Positions 6,911 to 15,033 of a stretch of DNA of 16,786 nt are shown here, in pieces (position 1 is the first letter of the stretch; each line of letters opens with the position of its first letter). Source of the stretch: JBGCED01 sp045106055 (lineage in GTDB: Bacteria > Pseudomonadota > Alphaproteobacteria > CBDDJK01). The stretch covers positions 1 through 16,786 of the forward strand of contig JBGCED010000048.1 of NCBI GenBank assembly GCA_045106055.1. Reading direction: 5' to 3'. The notes beneath the pieces were generated by a model. The model made no database searches, was not told the origin of the DNA, and saw nothing but the letters and a program-made list of their open reading frames with translations. Position numbers and translations under genes: made by a program.

Positions 6911-8026
6911 ATGAAGTTAAAAGACATTAAAGGGATGCTAACGCCGCGCAGCTTGATGATTGCGATCGGTTCTGCTTCTGTTGTTTTTTCGCTATTTCTG
7001 ATCATTGCAAGCTATGGGCCGCAGCAATCATGGCGCTATATCAAGGATTCCTTGCAGCTAAGCGCGGATAATCTTGGCAAAGATATTGAAACGGATGAAG
7101 ATATGCTGCGTTTCTTAAGAATTTACGCAGGTCCCCCTTCCGAAGCCGCTTATGCGATTGCAACCAATATTTCGGCTGGCATATCGCGCCCACCAGGCTC
7201 TAGCCCATGTGATGAAAGCGGCATTTGCGGCGTTCCTGGATTGCTGGCGGTTGCGCAATCCACCGCAGGATCAAGCGATAATATTGAATTATTAAAGGAT
7301 AACCCCCATGATTCGGTCATTCTTCCTTTGGATCATGGTTATTTTTCCTATGTTGGGGGCGGGATTTATTTGGGGCAGTCAGGGCAAACGGATTTAAGAA
7401 TCCTTTCGCCCCTATCCCCCAATGCGCTGCAAATCATCGTACGCCAAGACAGCCCGATCAAACGCTTGCGCGATTTAAAATATAAGCGGATTGCGATTGG
7501 GATGCCAAATTCAACCCATCAAAAGCTGGTGCGTACGATTTTAAACATTAATGGCATCAAACCATCCGATTTTACCGCTTTTGAATTGGACGATGGCAAG
7601 ATCATTGATTATTTGCTGGTTGATGGTGTTGATGCCGCCTTTGTGCTTGGCACTCCGCCCTCGCGCCCGATTTTTGAATTATCGCAAAGCCTGCCGCTGC
7701 GCTTACTCTCAATGGATCAAAATACACTTAATCAGTTAAAAAGCCTATATCCTTATTTTGAAATTACGCAGCTTCCAGCTGGAATCTATCAAGGGGTAGA
7801 ACAGCCAACCCCCACGGTCGAGATTAATCTTTTATGGATGGTCAGCAAGCATTTGCCCAATGACACCGCAGAAGCGCTTGCAAAAGCCCTATGGCAGACC
7901 AAGCCCAATAATTTATATTTTAATGACCGCGCAAATATTTTGCTGCCAGATGCTGATATTATCAACAAGATCACCCTTATTCCTTATCATGATGGTGCCA
8001 AACGCTATTATGATCAAGCCCGTTAA
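6911..8026 (+). CDS. TAXI-family TRAP transporter solute receptor, membrane-anchored
   Basis: TAXI proteins are periplasmic substrate-binding receptors of TRAP transporters, commonly for dicarboxylates or glutamate-like solutes; the substrate here is unknown. The 371-residue product starts with a short basic segment and one hydrophobic helix at about 13-34 (SLMIAIGSASVVFSLFLIIA). There is no lipobox or obvious cleavage site, so it is probably anchored in the inner membrane with the rest in the periplasm. The family core follows: RIYAGPPS near 70, then a glycine-rich GLLAVAQSTAGSSDNIELL near 110-128, a region around 174-200 resembling the type 2 periplasmic binding fold, and the C-terminal HDGAKRYYDQ typical of TAXI proteins. 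C100 and C106 could form a disulfide. No DctQ/DctM permease gene is nearby. It sits behind its own sigma70-like promoter. Confidence 0.8.
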   Translation: MKLKDIKGMLTPRSLMIAIGSASVVFSLFLIIASYGPQQSWRYIKDSLQLSADNLGKDIETDEDMLRFLRIYAGPPSEAAYAIATNISAGISRPPGSSPCDESGICGVPGLLAVAQSTAGSSDNIELLKDNPHDSVILPLDHGYFSYVGGGIYLGQSGQTDLRILSPLSPNALQIIVRQDSPIKRLRDLKYKRIAIGMPNSTHQKLVRTILNINGIKPSDFTAFELDDGKIIDYLLVDGVDAAFVLGTPPSRPIFELSQSLPLRLLSMDQNTLNQLKSLYPYFEITQLPAGIYQGVEQPTPTVEINLLWMVSKHLPNDTAEALAKALWQTKPNNLYFNDRANILLPDADIINKITLIPYHDGAKRYYDQAR

Positions 8027-8114
8027 TGACTTTAAAAGGGGCTTGCTTTGACCTTAAAAACACTTCATAGATTCATCATTTTTAGCATAAATACAAAATT
8101 ATAGGAGCAAATCT

Positions 8115-8870
8115 ATGTTTGATTTATCTGGTAAAACCGCCTTGATCACAGGGGCAACTGGCGGGATTGGCAAGGGAATTGCCATGGCGTTTCACGATCA
8201 AGGTGCAAATTTAATCCTATCTGGCACGCGCCAGCATGCGCTTGAAGCACTTGCCGATGAATTAAAAGCACGAAAACCAGATGGCGGCAATTTATATCCA
8301 ATCGCAGCAAATTTAAGCGATGTTGATTCAATCGCCGCTTTGGCAAAACAAGCGGAAGCTGCAAATGACGGCATTGATATTTTGGTGAATAATGCAGGTG
8401 CAACCCGCGATAATCTGGCGCTTCGCATGAAGCAAGAAGAATGGGACGAGGTTATTGCGCTTGATCTATCGGCGGTATTTTACCTAACCCGCGCTTTGTT
8501 AAAAGGCATGGTCAAGCAGCGCGCGGGGCGCATTATCAATATTTCATCCGTGGTTGGCGTTACGGGCAATCCAGGGCAAATTAATTACGCCGCTGCCAAA
8601 GCGGGGCTGATTGGCATGTCAAAATCCTTGGCGATGGAGGTTGCAACGCGCGGCATCACCGTGAATTCCATTGCCCCTGGCTTTATTGCAACCCATATGA
8701 CCGATGGGCTTAGTGATGATCAAAAACAGCAGCTGGCGGCGCGCATCCCCATGGGACGCATTGGCAATGTGGATGAAATTGCATCGGCTTGTGTTTATTT
8801 GGCTTCAAATGAAGCATCTTATATGACGGGTCAGACCCTGCATATTAATGGCGGCATGGCAATGATCTAG
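8115..8870 (+). CDS. fabG: 3-oxoacyl-[acyl-carrier-protein] reductase, FabG type (SDR family)
   Basis: FabG reduces 3-ketoacyl-ACP to 3-hydroxyacyl-ACP with NADPH in fatty acid elongation. The 251-residue product is a classical short-chain dehydrogenase. It has the cofactor motif TGATGGIG at 12-19, NNAG at 92-95, catalytic S144 within NISSVVG, and Y158/K162 in YAAAK. It also has the FabG-like ITVNSIAPGFI and a C-terminal HINGGMAMI. The position that aligns with the catalytic-tetrad asparagine (NLSSVF in E. coli FabG) reads DLSAVF, with D117. Similarity to FabG is high along the length, but the gene is not beside fabD, acpP or fabF, so it could be a second reductase serving the two genes downstream. 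AGGAG nine bases before the ATG is a strong ribosome binding site. Confidence 0.85.
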   Translation: MFDLSGKTALITGATGGIGKGIAMAFHDQGANLILSGTRQHALEALADELKARKPDGGNLYPIAANLSDVDSIAALAKQAEAANDGIDILVNNAGATRDNLALRMKQEEWDEVIALDLSAVFYLTRALLKGMVKQRAGRIINISSVVGVTGNPGQINYAAAKAGLIGMSKSLAMEVATRGITVNSIAPGFIATHMTDGLSDDQKQQLAARIPMGRIGNVDEIASACVYLASNEASYMTGQTLHINGGMAMI

Positions 8871-8917
8871 GTGTGATCTAGCTGTTATTTTATTTCTTGT
8901 TAAGGATATAATGCGCG

Positions 8918-10174
8918 ATGAAAATTGCAATTATCGGAAGCGGCATTTCGGGGCTTAGCTGTGCTTATTTGTTAAATCCCCATCACCAGATCACCCTTTA
9001 TGAACAAAATGATTATTTAGGGGGGCATAGCCGCACACTAGAAGTGAATGTACAAGGGACACAAGTGCCTGTTGATACGGGCTTTATTGTATTTAACAAA
9101 CGCAATTATCCCAACCTTACCCATTTATTTCAGCATTTGAATGTGAATATTGCAAAAAGCAAAATGTCATTTGGGGTTTCCATCAATGATGGCTATTTGG
9201 AATATGGCACCAGCAATTTATTAAGTCTGTTTGCGCAAGGTTCTAATGTGATGCGCATGCAATATTGGAAAATGGTTGCTGAAATTTTACGCTTTAACCG
9301 CTTGGCGATTGGATTTGTGGAACGCAACCCTGAAGCCAGCATTGAGCAAATGCTGGACCGTTTGAAATTTGGCGATTGGTTTCGTCAATATTATATTTTG
9401 GCGATGGCTGGCGCAATTTGGAGCACACCTGTAAGCCATATGCTGCGTTTCCCCGCAAAAACACTGGTGCAGTTTTTTGACCAGCATGGGCTGTTGACCG
9501 TCAAGGATCAGCCGCAATGGTACACGGTGAAAGGGGGCAGCCGCGAATATGTTAAGGCGATTGCGGATGGGCTTGATGGCAATTACCGTTTAAATTGCGG
9601 TGTAAAGCAGGTTATTCGCAAAGAATCAGGGGTTGATATCACTGATCAACGCGATCAAACGGAGCATTATGATCATGTGATTTTGGCGTGCCATTCGGAT
9701 CAGGCTTTGGCGATGCTGGATCAGCCCAGCGCGACGGAGCAGCAAATTTTAGGCAATATCCACTATCAACCCAACAAAGTCATTTTACATAGCGACATAA
9801 GCTTTATGCCAAAGCGCAAGCGCGCATGGTCCAGCTGGGTTTATTTGGCGAATGATCATTCGGTGGATCACCCTTCCATTCGGTTAAGCTATTGGATGAA
9901 TAATTTACAGCCACTTGCGACCGATTCCCCGTTAATTGTAACGCTTAACCCATCGCATAAGCCCGACCCTGCGCTGATCCATGATGAATGTATTTTGCAT
10001 CACCCTGTATTTGATCTATCGGCGATTAAAGCGCAAAAACGGATGGCAGAGATTCAAGGCGCAGGCAATGTCTGGTATTGCGGGGCGTGGAATCGCTATG
10101 GTTTCCATGAAGATGGGCTGTTAAGCGCAATCAGCGTTGCCAAGCAGCTTGGGGTAAAAATTCCGTGGGAATAG
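8918..10174 (+). CDS. NAD/FAD-dependent amine-oxidase-like oxidoreductase (COG2907 type)
   Basis: The 418-residue product begins with a Rossmann FAD-binding motif GSGISGLSCAYLL at 7-19, with an acidic residue E29 at the end of the second strand for ribose binding. Then comes GGHSRT at 35-40, which contacts the flavin, and PVDTGFIVFNKRNYPNL at 51-67, a hallmark of this subgroup. The C-terminal FAD segment YCGAWNRYGFHEDGLLSAI begins near 387. No signal peptide is present, so it should be cytosolic or membrane-peripheral. The reaction is not known from sequence. In many proteobacteria this family is encoded next to DUF1365 and a cyclopropane-fatty-acid-synthase-like methyltransferase, which suggests unsaturated acyl-lipid modification. 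Here the DUF1365 gene overlaps its 3' end by 10 bases, and fabG precedes it by 47 bases. Confidence 0.85.
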   Translation: MKIAIIGSGISGLSCAYLLNPHHQITLYEQNDYLGGHSRTLEVNVQGTQVPVDTGFIVFNKRNYPNLTHLFQHLNVNIAKSKMSFGVSINDGYLEYGTSNLLSLFAQGSNVMRMQYWKMVAEILRFNRLAIGFVERNPEASIEQMLDRLKFGDWFRQYYILAMAGAIWSTPVSHMLRFPAKTLVQFFDQHGLLTVKDQPQWYTVKGGSREYVKAIADGLDGNYRLNCGVKQVIRKESGVDITDQRDQTEHYDHVILACHSDQALAMLDQPSATEQQILGNIHYQPNKVILHSDISFMPKRKRAWSSWVYLANDHSVDHPSIRLSYWMNNLQPLATDSPLIVTLNPSHKPDPALIHDECILHHPVFDLSAIKAQKRMAEIQGAGNVWYCGAWNRYGFHEDGLLSAISVAKQLGVKIPWE

Positions 10175-10992
10175 CCCCTCAAGCTGTTTGGGATTCCCCC
10201 AAATTACTGCGTGCAAAAGTCATGCATAAACGGATGCGCCCCAAGGTGAATGAATTTCATTATGGCGTATATTATCTTTGCTTGCCGCTTAACTGGCTGG
10301 AGCAGCAAACCCGCAATGATGCCCAAGAACAAGATATTATGCTGCCGCTTAACCGTTTTGGCTTGCTTAGCTTTCATGTGAAAGATCACGGGCATCGAGA
10401 TGGATCAAGCTTGAATGAATGGGCGATGACGCAGCTTGCCGCGCATGATATTGGCGGGGTTCAATCAATCATTTTAATTGCGATGCCGCGTATTTTTGGA
10501 TATGGGTTTAACCCTGTTAGTTTTTATTTATGCCATGATGAGAATGCCAATTTGCGGGCGGTTATTTTGGAGGTAAATAATACTTTTAATGAAACCCACA
10601 GCTATATTTGCGCGCTGCCAGATGGCAAGAATATTACCGCAGATCATATGCTTAAAGCCGCCAAATTATTTCATGTATCGCCTTTTTTGCCGCGAACGGG
10701 CGAATATCATATGCGCTTTGATGTGAATGACACATTATTCAAGGCGATCATTGATTATGATGATCACCAGCAAGCGGGATTGATGCTAAAAACCCTGCTG
10801 CAAGGCAAGTTTGAACCCTTGACCAAGCAATCGTTGCGCCGTGCTTTTTGGCAGCATAAATTATTATCGCTAAAGGTGATCTTGCTTATTCATTATCAAG
10901 CGTTTAAATTATTATTTAAAAAAGCGCGCTATATTAAAAAGCCCGTTCAGCTTTCTGAAAAAACCAGCTGTAATCATCAAGATCAGGCTTGA
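10165..10992 (+). CDS. DUF1365 family protein
   Basis: The 275-residue product shows the DUF1365 hallmarks: VMHKRMRP at 19-26 near the N-terminus, the central MPRIFGYGFNPVSFYLCHD at 107-125, then LEVNNTFNETHSY at 135-147, and KLFHVSPF at 167-174. Its biochemical role is unknown. The GTG start at 10165 lies inside the end of the preceding oxidoreductase gene, overlapping it by 10 bases and implying translational coupling. It is preferred over the ATG at 10222 because the family normally has residues before VMH. The usual third partner, a cyclopropane-fatty-acid-synthase-like gene, is absent: the next feature is an intrinsic terminator. The C-terminal 45 residues are basic and hydrophobic (KVILLIHYQAFKLLFKKARY), compatible with membrane association. 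Confidence 0.85.
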   Translation: MGIAPQAVWDSPKLLRAKVMHKRMRPKVNEFHYGVYYLCLPLNWLEQQTRNDAQEQDIMLPLNRFGLLSFHVKDHGHRDGSSLNEWAMTQLAAHDIGGVQSIILIAMPRIFGYGFNPVSFYLCHDENANLRAVILEVNNTFNETHSYICALPDGKNITADHMLKAAKLFHVSPFLPRTGEYHMRFDVNDTLFKAIIDYDDHQQAGLMLKTLLQGKFEPLTKQSLRRAFWQHKLLSLKVILLIHYQAFKLLFKKARYIKKPVQLSEKTSCNHQDQA

Positions 10993-11043
10993 TAATTTAT
11001 CCTTGCAAAGCTGGGTGTTTGGCTTTATAAGCAGAATGAATTT

Positions 11044-11081
11044 AAGCACCAGTCCGCGAGTGTCGCGCACTGGTTCTTTTT
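11044..11081 (+). terminator. strong Rho-independent terminator after the DUF1365 gene
   Basis: ACCAGT (11048-11053) pairs with ACTGGT (11069-11074), and CGCGA (11055-11059) pairs with TCGCG (11063-11067) around a GTG loop, with one C/C mismatch. A further AAG/CTT pairing extends the base. CTTTTTG follows immediately on the plus strand, so the terminator acts on rightward transcripts and separates the fabG-FAD-DUF1365 group from ffh. Confidence 0.85.
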
Positions 11082-11105
11082 GTGTTATTAAGGTAATATT
11101 CTGCA

Positions 11106-12617
11106 ATGTTTAACGGGTTAAGTTCAAAATTAGGCGATATTTTTGACGGGCTGAAAAAGCGCGGCAGCTTGCGCGTTGAAGATGTTGAGGCTGCGTTAAA
11201 AGACATTCGCCTTGCTTTGCTTGAAGCGGATGTTGCGCTGCCTGCGGTTAAAAGCTTTATTGAACAGGTAAAATCCGAAGCCACAGGCGCATCGGTGATT
11301 AAATCCATCAGCCCTGGTCAGCAAGTCGTTAAAATTGTCCATGATGCGATGGTCAATATGCTGGCAAGTGCGCTTGATGAAGATGGCAATCCCATCCCCG
11401 CCACGCTTAATTTATTCGTGCCAAAGCCTGCGGTGATTTTGATGGTCGGGCTGCAAGGGTCGGGTAAAACCACGACCAGTGCAAAAATCGCCCATCATCT
11501 GGTGAATAAGCAAAATAAGAAAATTTTGCTTGCTTCCTTGGATGTTCAGCGCCCTGCTGCGCAAGAACAATTACGCCAGTTGGCGGAAACCAACGGGTTA
11601 AGCGTGCTGCCGATCATTCAAGGTCAAGATCCAATCGCAATTACAAAACGCGCATTGCAAGCGGCAAAGCTTGGGGCGTATGATGCGCTTATCTTGGATA
11701 GTGCGGGGCGCACCACCATTGATATTGCACTGATGAATGAATTGGAAGCGGTTAAAAAAGCCGCCAATCCGACCGAAACCTTGCTGGTTGCTGATGCGAT
11801 GACGGGGCAAGATGCAGCACGCACAGGCGATGCCTTCCATCAGCAGCTTGGATTAAGCGGGGTTGTATTAACGCGAATTGACGGTGATGCAAGGGGCGGG
11901 GCTGCGCTATCCATGCGCCATGTAACGGGAATGCCAATTAAATTCCTTGGGGTGGGCGAAGGTATCGGTGCGCTGGAACAATTTGATGCAAAACGCATTG
12001 CAGGGCGCATCCTTGATATGGGCGATATTGTGTCCTTGGTTGAAAAAGCAGCCGAGACAATCGAACAGGATGAAGCGGAAAAGCTTGCAAAGAAAATGCA
12101 AAAGGGTCGCTTTGACCTAAATGATATGGCAACCCAGCTGCAACAGATGAAGAAAATGGGCGGGGCGGGGTCATTGATGAATATGATCCCTGGCATGGGT
12201 CAAATGATGAAACAGGTTGATCCTTCAAAGCTGGATGGTAAAAATTTTGCACGGCAAGCCGCGATCATTTCATCCATGACCAAGGCAGAGCGTAAAAATC
12301 CTGATTTGCTGCATGCATCGCGCAAACGCAGGATCGCCGCAGGATCAGGCACAAGCCCGAATGAAGTTAATCGCTTGCTTAAACAGCATGCAATGATGGC
12401 GAAAATGATGAAGCAGATGGCGCAAGGCGGCGGTGGACTGATGGGCGCATTAACCAAAATGATGGGCGCGGGCGGTAATTCCATGCCTGCTGGCATGATG
12501 AGCGGTGCAGGAATGGGCGGTGCAGGAATGGGCGGAATGCCCGCTGATTTGGGCGCAATGATGGGCGCTATGCCGCGCAAGAAAACCAATAATAAGCGTA
12601 AGAAAAAACGCAAATAA
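11106..12617 (+). CDS. ffh: signal recognition particle protein Ffh (SRP54)
   Basis: Ffh is the GTPase that, with 4.5S RNA, recognises signal sequences of nascent inner-membrane proteins and delivers them to FtsY. The 503-residue product has the helical N domain (1-100). Its G domain carries GLQGSGKT at 115-122, DVQRPAA at 146-152, DSAGR at 198-202, TRID at 256-259 (TKxD-type guanine-specificity motif) and GVGEGIGALEQF from 282. The methionine-rich M domain runs from about 320 to 440 and includes KMGGAGSLMNMIPGMGQMM. A Gly/Met-rich linker follows, containing a duplicated GAGMG unit encoded by a perfect 15-bp tandem repeat, and then a lysine-rich end (RKKTNNKRKKKRK). The start is the usual MFNGLSSKLGDIF. 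It leads the rpsP-rimM-trmD-rplS block. Confidence 0.97.
   Translation: MFNGLSSKLGDIFDGLKKRGSLRVEDVEAALKDIRLALLEADVALPAVKSFIEQVKSEATGASVIKSISPGQQVVKIVHDAMVNMLASALDEDGNPIPATLNLFVPKPAVILMVGLQGSGKTTTSAKIAHHLVNKQNKKILLASLDVQRPAAQEQLRQLAETNGLSVLPIIQGQDPIAITKRALQAAKLGAYDALILDSAGRTTIDIALMNELEAVKKAANPTETLLVADAMTGQDAARTGDAFHQQLGLSGVVLTRIDGDARGGAALSMRHVTGMPIKFLGVGEGIGALEQFDAKRIAGRILDMGDIVSLVEKAAETIEQDEAEKLAKKMQKGRFDLNDMATQLQQMKKMGGAGSLMNMIPGMGQMMKQVDPSKLDGKNFARQAAIISSMTKAERKNPDLLHASRKRRIAAGSGTSPNEVNRLLKQHAMMAKMMKQMAQGGGGLMGALTKMMGAGGNSMPAGMMSGAGMGGAGMGGMPADLGAMMGAMPRKKTNNKRKKKRK
12504..12533 (+). repeat. 15-bp tandem duplication within ffh
   Basis: GGTGCAGGAATGGGC is repeated exactly at 12504-12518 and 12519-12533, encoding GAGMG twice in the flexible tail of Ffh beyond the M domain. 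The unit is in frame, so slippage here would only change tail length. Confidence 0.8.
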
Positions 12618-12687
12618 AGTTTAAAAAAAACAGTAAGTTACAACGAATTAAATTATTTTAAAAACACATTAATAGGAGATTTTATTT

Positions 12688-13137
12688 ATGAGTATTGCCA
12701 TTCGTATGTCCCGTGGGGGGTCAAAAAAACGCCCATTTTATAATATTGTGGTTGCCGATACACGGGCACCGCGCGATGGGCGCTATGTTGAAAAAATTGG
12801 TTTTTTCAATCCGATGGTGCCAAAGGATTCTGAAGAGCGGATGCGGATCAATCAAGAGCGCGCGCAATATTGGCTGTCGGTTGGTGCAATTCCAAGCGAT
12901 CGCGTTGCAAAATTCCTAAGCCTGCTTGGGTTAATCGAAGCACGCAAATATCCAGAGCAAACAAAGCAGCATCTGCCCAAAGCAAAAGCGCAAGAGCGGA
13001 TTCGTGAACGCGAAGAAGCTGCGCAAAAAGCAGCAGAAGCAGAAGCCGCCGCCAAGGCAGAAGCAGAAGCAGCAGCAAACGCACCATCAGAAGAACCCGC
13101 TGCGGATGATTCTGCTGCTGGCGATTCGGCTGCGTAA
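12688..13137 (+). CDS. rpsP: 30S ribosomal protein bS16 with extended tail
   Basis: bS16 is a small-subunit assembly protein bound to 16S rRNA. The core is at residues 1-85: IRMSRGGSKKRPFYNIVVAD (5-24), RDGRYVEKIGFFNP (29-42) and AQYWLSVGAIPSDRV (59-73). The remaining 60 or so residues form a low-complexity tail rich in Ala, Glu and Lys, encoded by GCAGAAGC-type repeats. The protein is therefore 149 residues long, against roughly 80-90 for short bS16 proteins. Such tails are known in alphaproteobacteria. AGGAG lies about 10 bases before the ATG. It is followed by rimM after 45 bases. Confidence 0.97.
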   Translation: MSIAIRMSRGGSKKRPFYNIVVADTRAPRDGRYVEKIGFFNPMVPKDSEERMRINQERAQYWLSVGAIPSDRVAKFLSLLGLIEARKYPEQTKQHLPKAKAQERIREREEAAQKAAEAEAAAKAEAEAAANAPSEEPAADDSAAGDSAA

Positions 13138-13182
13138 GCCAAAGCCTTTTAACCTTAATAAAGCTTGCGATAATCCTGTAAC

Positions 13183-13833
13183 ATGATGACAAAGCCCCAT
13201 ATAGATAAAGCAAATACGCGCTTTGTGCCTGATGAAAATCTGGTGCAGGTGGGGCTTATTCGCGGCGTGCATGGGGTTAAGGGCATGGTGAAAATCATCA
13301 GCTATACCGATCCTGCGGATAATTTATTTGATTATATGCCTGTGTTTGATCAGCATCAAAATAAGCTTAATGTCACGCCTTCCAATATGTTAAAGGGCAG
13401 CTTTTTATGCCGTATAGAGGGGGTGAATGATCGCAATCAAGCAGAAAAACTGCAAAATACAGCGATTTACATTAAGCGCGATCAATTGCCAGCCCCCAAG
13501 GATGATGATGAATTTTATCATTGTGATCTTATGGGGTTAAGCGTGGTGGATGATGCGGATCATCATCTGGGCAGCATTGTCTCGGTTCAAAATTACGGCG
13601 CAGAAGATTTGCTGGAAATTGCAGTTGACCTTGCCGCAGATCAGCTGGTTGATGGCAAGCAAGTGCTGGCAGGGCGCATTTTACTGCCTTTCACCAAGGA
13701 AAATGTCCCGCAAATTGACATGAGGCAAGCCCGCATTAAGGTGCAGCGCCCAGCCTTTGACCAAATGCTGGAATTATCCAATTTGCTGGTGAAATTGGAT
13801 GCGGCGCAGATGGCGGAAGGAACAGCACCATGA
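13183..13833 (+). CDS. rimM: 16S rRNA processing protein RimM
   Basis: RimM assists maturation of the 30S head around ribosomal protein uS19 and 16S rRNA helices. The N-terminal RimM domain has VQVGLIRGVHGVKGMVKIIS at 21-40 and YTDPADNLFDY at 41-51. The C-terminal PRC-barrel domain begins near 110 with EFYHCDLMGLSV and contains GRILLPFTKENVPQID at 164-179. The 216-residue length is normal. The start may be either of two adjacent ATGs (13183 or 13186); no clear ribosome binding site precedes them. Its last codons overlap the trmD start by four bases (ATGA), so translation of the two is coupled. Confidence 0.95.
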   Translation: MMTKPHIDKANTRFVPDENLVQVGLIRGVHGVKGMVKIISYTDPADNLFDYMPVFDQHQNKLNVTPSNMLKGSFLCRIEGVNDRNQAEKLQNTAIYIKRDQLPAPKDDDEFYHCDLMGLSVVDDADHHLGSIVSVQNYGAEDLLEIAVDLAADQLVDGKQVLAGRILLPFTKENVPQIDMRQARIKVQRPAFDQMLELSNLLVKLDAAQMAEGTAP

Positions 13834-14552
13834 GCAATGGCATGAATGCTGCCCCCTTTCAAATTACCATGCTTACGCTATTTCCTGATATTTTCCCAGG
13901 CCCGCTTGGCTGTTCAGTGCTTGGAAAAGCAAGGGATAAAGGTCTGTGGGATATGGCGCTGATTAACATTCGTGATTATGCGGATAATAAGCATCATAAT
14001 GTTGATGATACCCCGTTTGGCGGCGGGGCGGGCATGGTGATGCGCGCCGATGTCATTGATCGGGCATTAACGGCATGCGCTTCACGAAAAGGCATTTTGA
14101 TTGCGCCAAGCCCCAAAGGAAAAGTAATGGATCAAGCGCTTGCAAAGCAATTTGCAGCAGGGGACGGGCTTAAAATCCTGTGCGGGCGTTATGAAGGGAT
14201 TGATCAGCGGGTGCTGGATCATTGGGATATTTTGGAAGTGAGCTTGGGCGATTTTGTGCTTACAGGCGGCGAAATTCCAGCGCTTGCCATGACGGATGCG
14301 GTGCTGCGTTTGCGCGCTGGCGTGATTGGCAAGCCTGAATCCTTAATCGAGGAAAGCTTTGAGGATGGCTTGCTGGAATATCCCCATTATACCCGCCCCG
14401 TCACATGGCAAGGGCGCGCTGTGCCAGAGATTTTGCAAACGGGGCATCATCAAAATATTGCGGCTTGGCGGCGCGCGCAAGCAGAAGCCATTACCAAACG
14501 CAACCGCCCCGATCTTTGGACAAAATACCAAGATCAATTGCAGCAAGCTTAA
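13830..14552 (+). CDS. trmD: tRNA (guanine-N1-)-methyltransferase TrmD
   Basis: TrmD methylates G37 of tRNAs reading CNN codons, using S-adenosylmethionine, and so prevents +1 frameshifting. The 240-residue product has the N-terminal ITMLTLFPDIF at 12-22 and DDTPFGGGAGMVM at 59-71 (a variant of the usual YGGG). The trefoil-knot SAM-binding segments are CGRYEGIDQRV at 118-128, SLGDFVLTGGEIPAL at 138-152 and EYPHYTRP at 183-190, with VPEILQTGHHQNI following. All core motifs are present. The ATG overlaps the rimM stop by four bases. The first ATG gives a few residues more than some homologues; M5 is a possible alternative. Confidence 0.97.
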   Translation: MSNGMNAAPFQITMLTLFPDIFPGPLGCSVLGKARDKGLWDMALINIRDYADNKHHNVDDTPFGGGAGMVMRADVIDRALTACASRKGILIAPSPKGKVMDQALAKQFAAGDGLKILCGRYEGIDQRVLDHWDILEVSLGDFVLTGGEIPALAMTDAVLRLRAGVIGKPESLIEESFEDGLLEYPHYTRPVTWQGRAVPEILQTGHHQNIAAWRRAQAEAITKRNRPDLWTKYQDQLQQA

Positions 14553-14622
14553 CCGATATAGAATAAAATATAATTTGAAATTTAACCAATAGACGCTTAA
14601 TTAAAAGAAAAGGAAACTAAAA

Positions 14623-15033
14623 ATGACACATCCCTTAATTCAAGAATTTGAAGCAAAACAAGTTGAAAAAAGAACCCCCGCAGCGGGCATTCCTGAATTT
14701 TCACCTGGCGATACGGTTCGCGTGCGTGTGAAAGTTGTGGAAGGCACGACCGAGCGGGTACAGGCATTTGAAGGCGTGTGCTTGGCACGGCGCAATGCGG
14801 GTTTGAATTCTTCATTCACGGTGCGTAAAATCTCTTATGGTGAGGGGGTTGAGCGTATTTTCCCCCTTTATTCCCCGCGCCTTGAAGGGATTGAGCTTAT
14901 TCGCCGTGGTAAAGTGCGTCAATCCAAGCTTTATTATTTGCGCGAATTATCGGGTAAATCCGCCCGCATTACCGAGCGCACAACGGGTCGCGGCATGAAA
15001 AATGGCCGTCCGATCAAGGTTGAAGCAAAGTAA
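14623..15033 (+). CDS. rplS: 50S ribosomal protein bL19
   Basis: bL19 sits at the interface of the two ribosomal subunits. The 136-residue product contains FSPGDTVRVRVKVVEGTTER at 26-45, FEGVCLARRNAGLNSSFTVR at 49-68, YGEGVERIFPLYSPRLEGIE at 72-91 and RRGKVRQSKLYYLREL at 93-108, all canonical. Basic tail residues follow. AAAAGGAAA just before the ATG is a good ribosome binding site. Seventy AT-rich bases separate it from trmD; they include a TATAAT at 14569-14574 without a clear -35, so a separate promoter is possible but not shown. Confidence 0.97.
   Translation: MTHPLIQEFEAKQVEKRTPAAGIPEFSPGDTVRVRVKVVEGTTERVQAFEGVCLARRNAGLNSSFTVRKISYGEGVERIFPLYSPRLEGIELIRRGKVRQSKLYYLRELSGKSARITERTTGRGMKNGRPIKVEAK

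Noticed and set aside
6796..7005. 69-codon minus-strand frame spanning the TAXI start
   Set aside because: It overlaps the TAXI coding start and its promoter and has no family resemblance; only its last 16 codons outside the gene are mentioned, as a possible leader.
8048..8076. TTGACC hexamer before fabG as a -35 box
   Set aside because: At 16-18 bases downstream there is no acceptable -10 hexamer (ATTCAT only), so a promoter for fabG cannot be placed with confidence.
12200..12613. 137-codon minus-strand frame rich in Pro, Ala and Ile
   Set aside because: It is the complement of the Met/Gly-rich end of ffh; its composition simply mirrors GGC/ATG codons.
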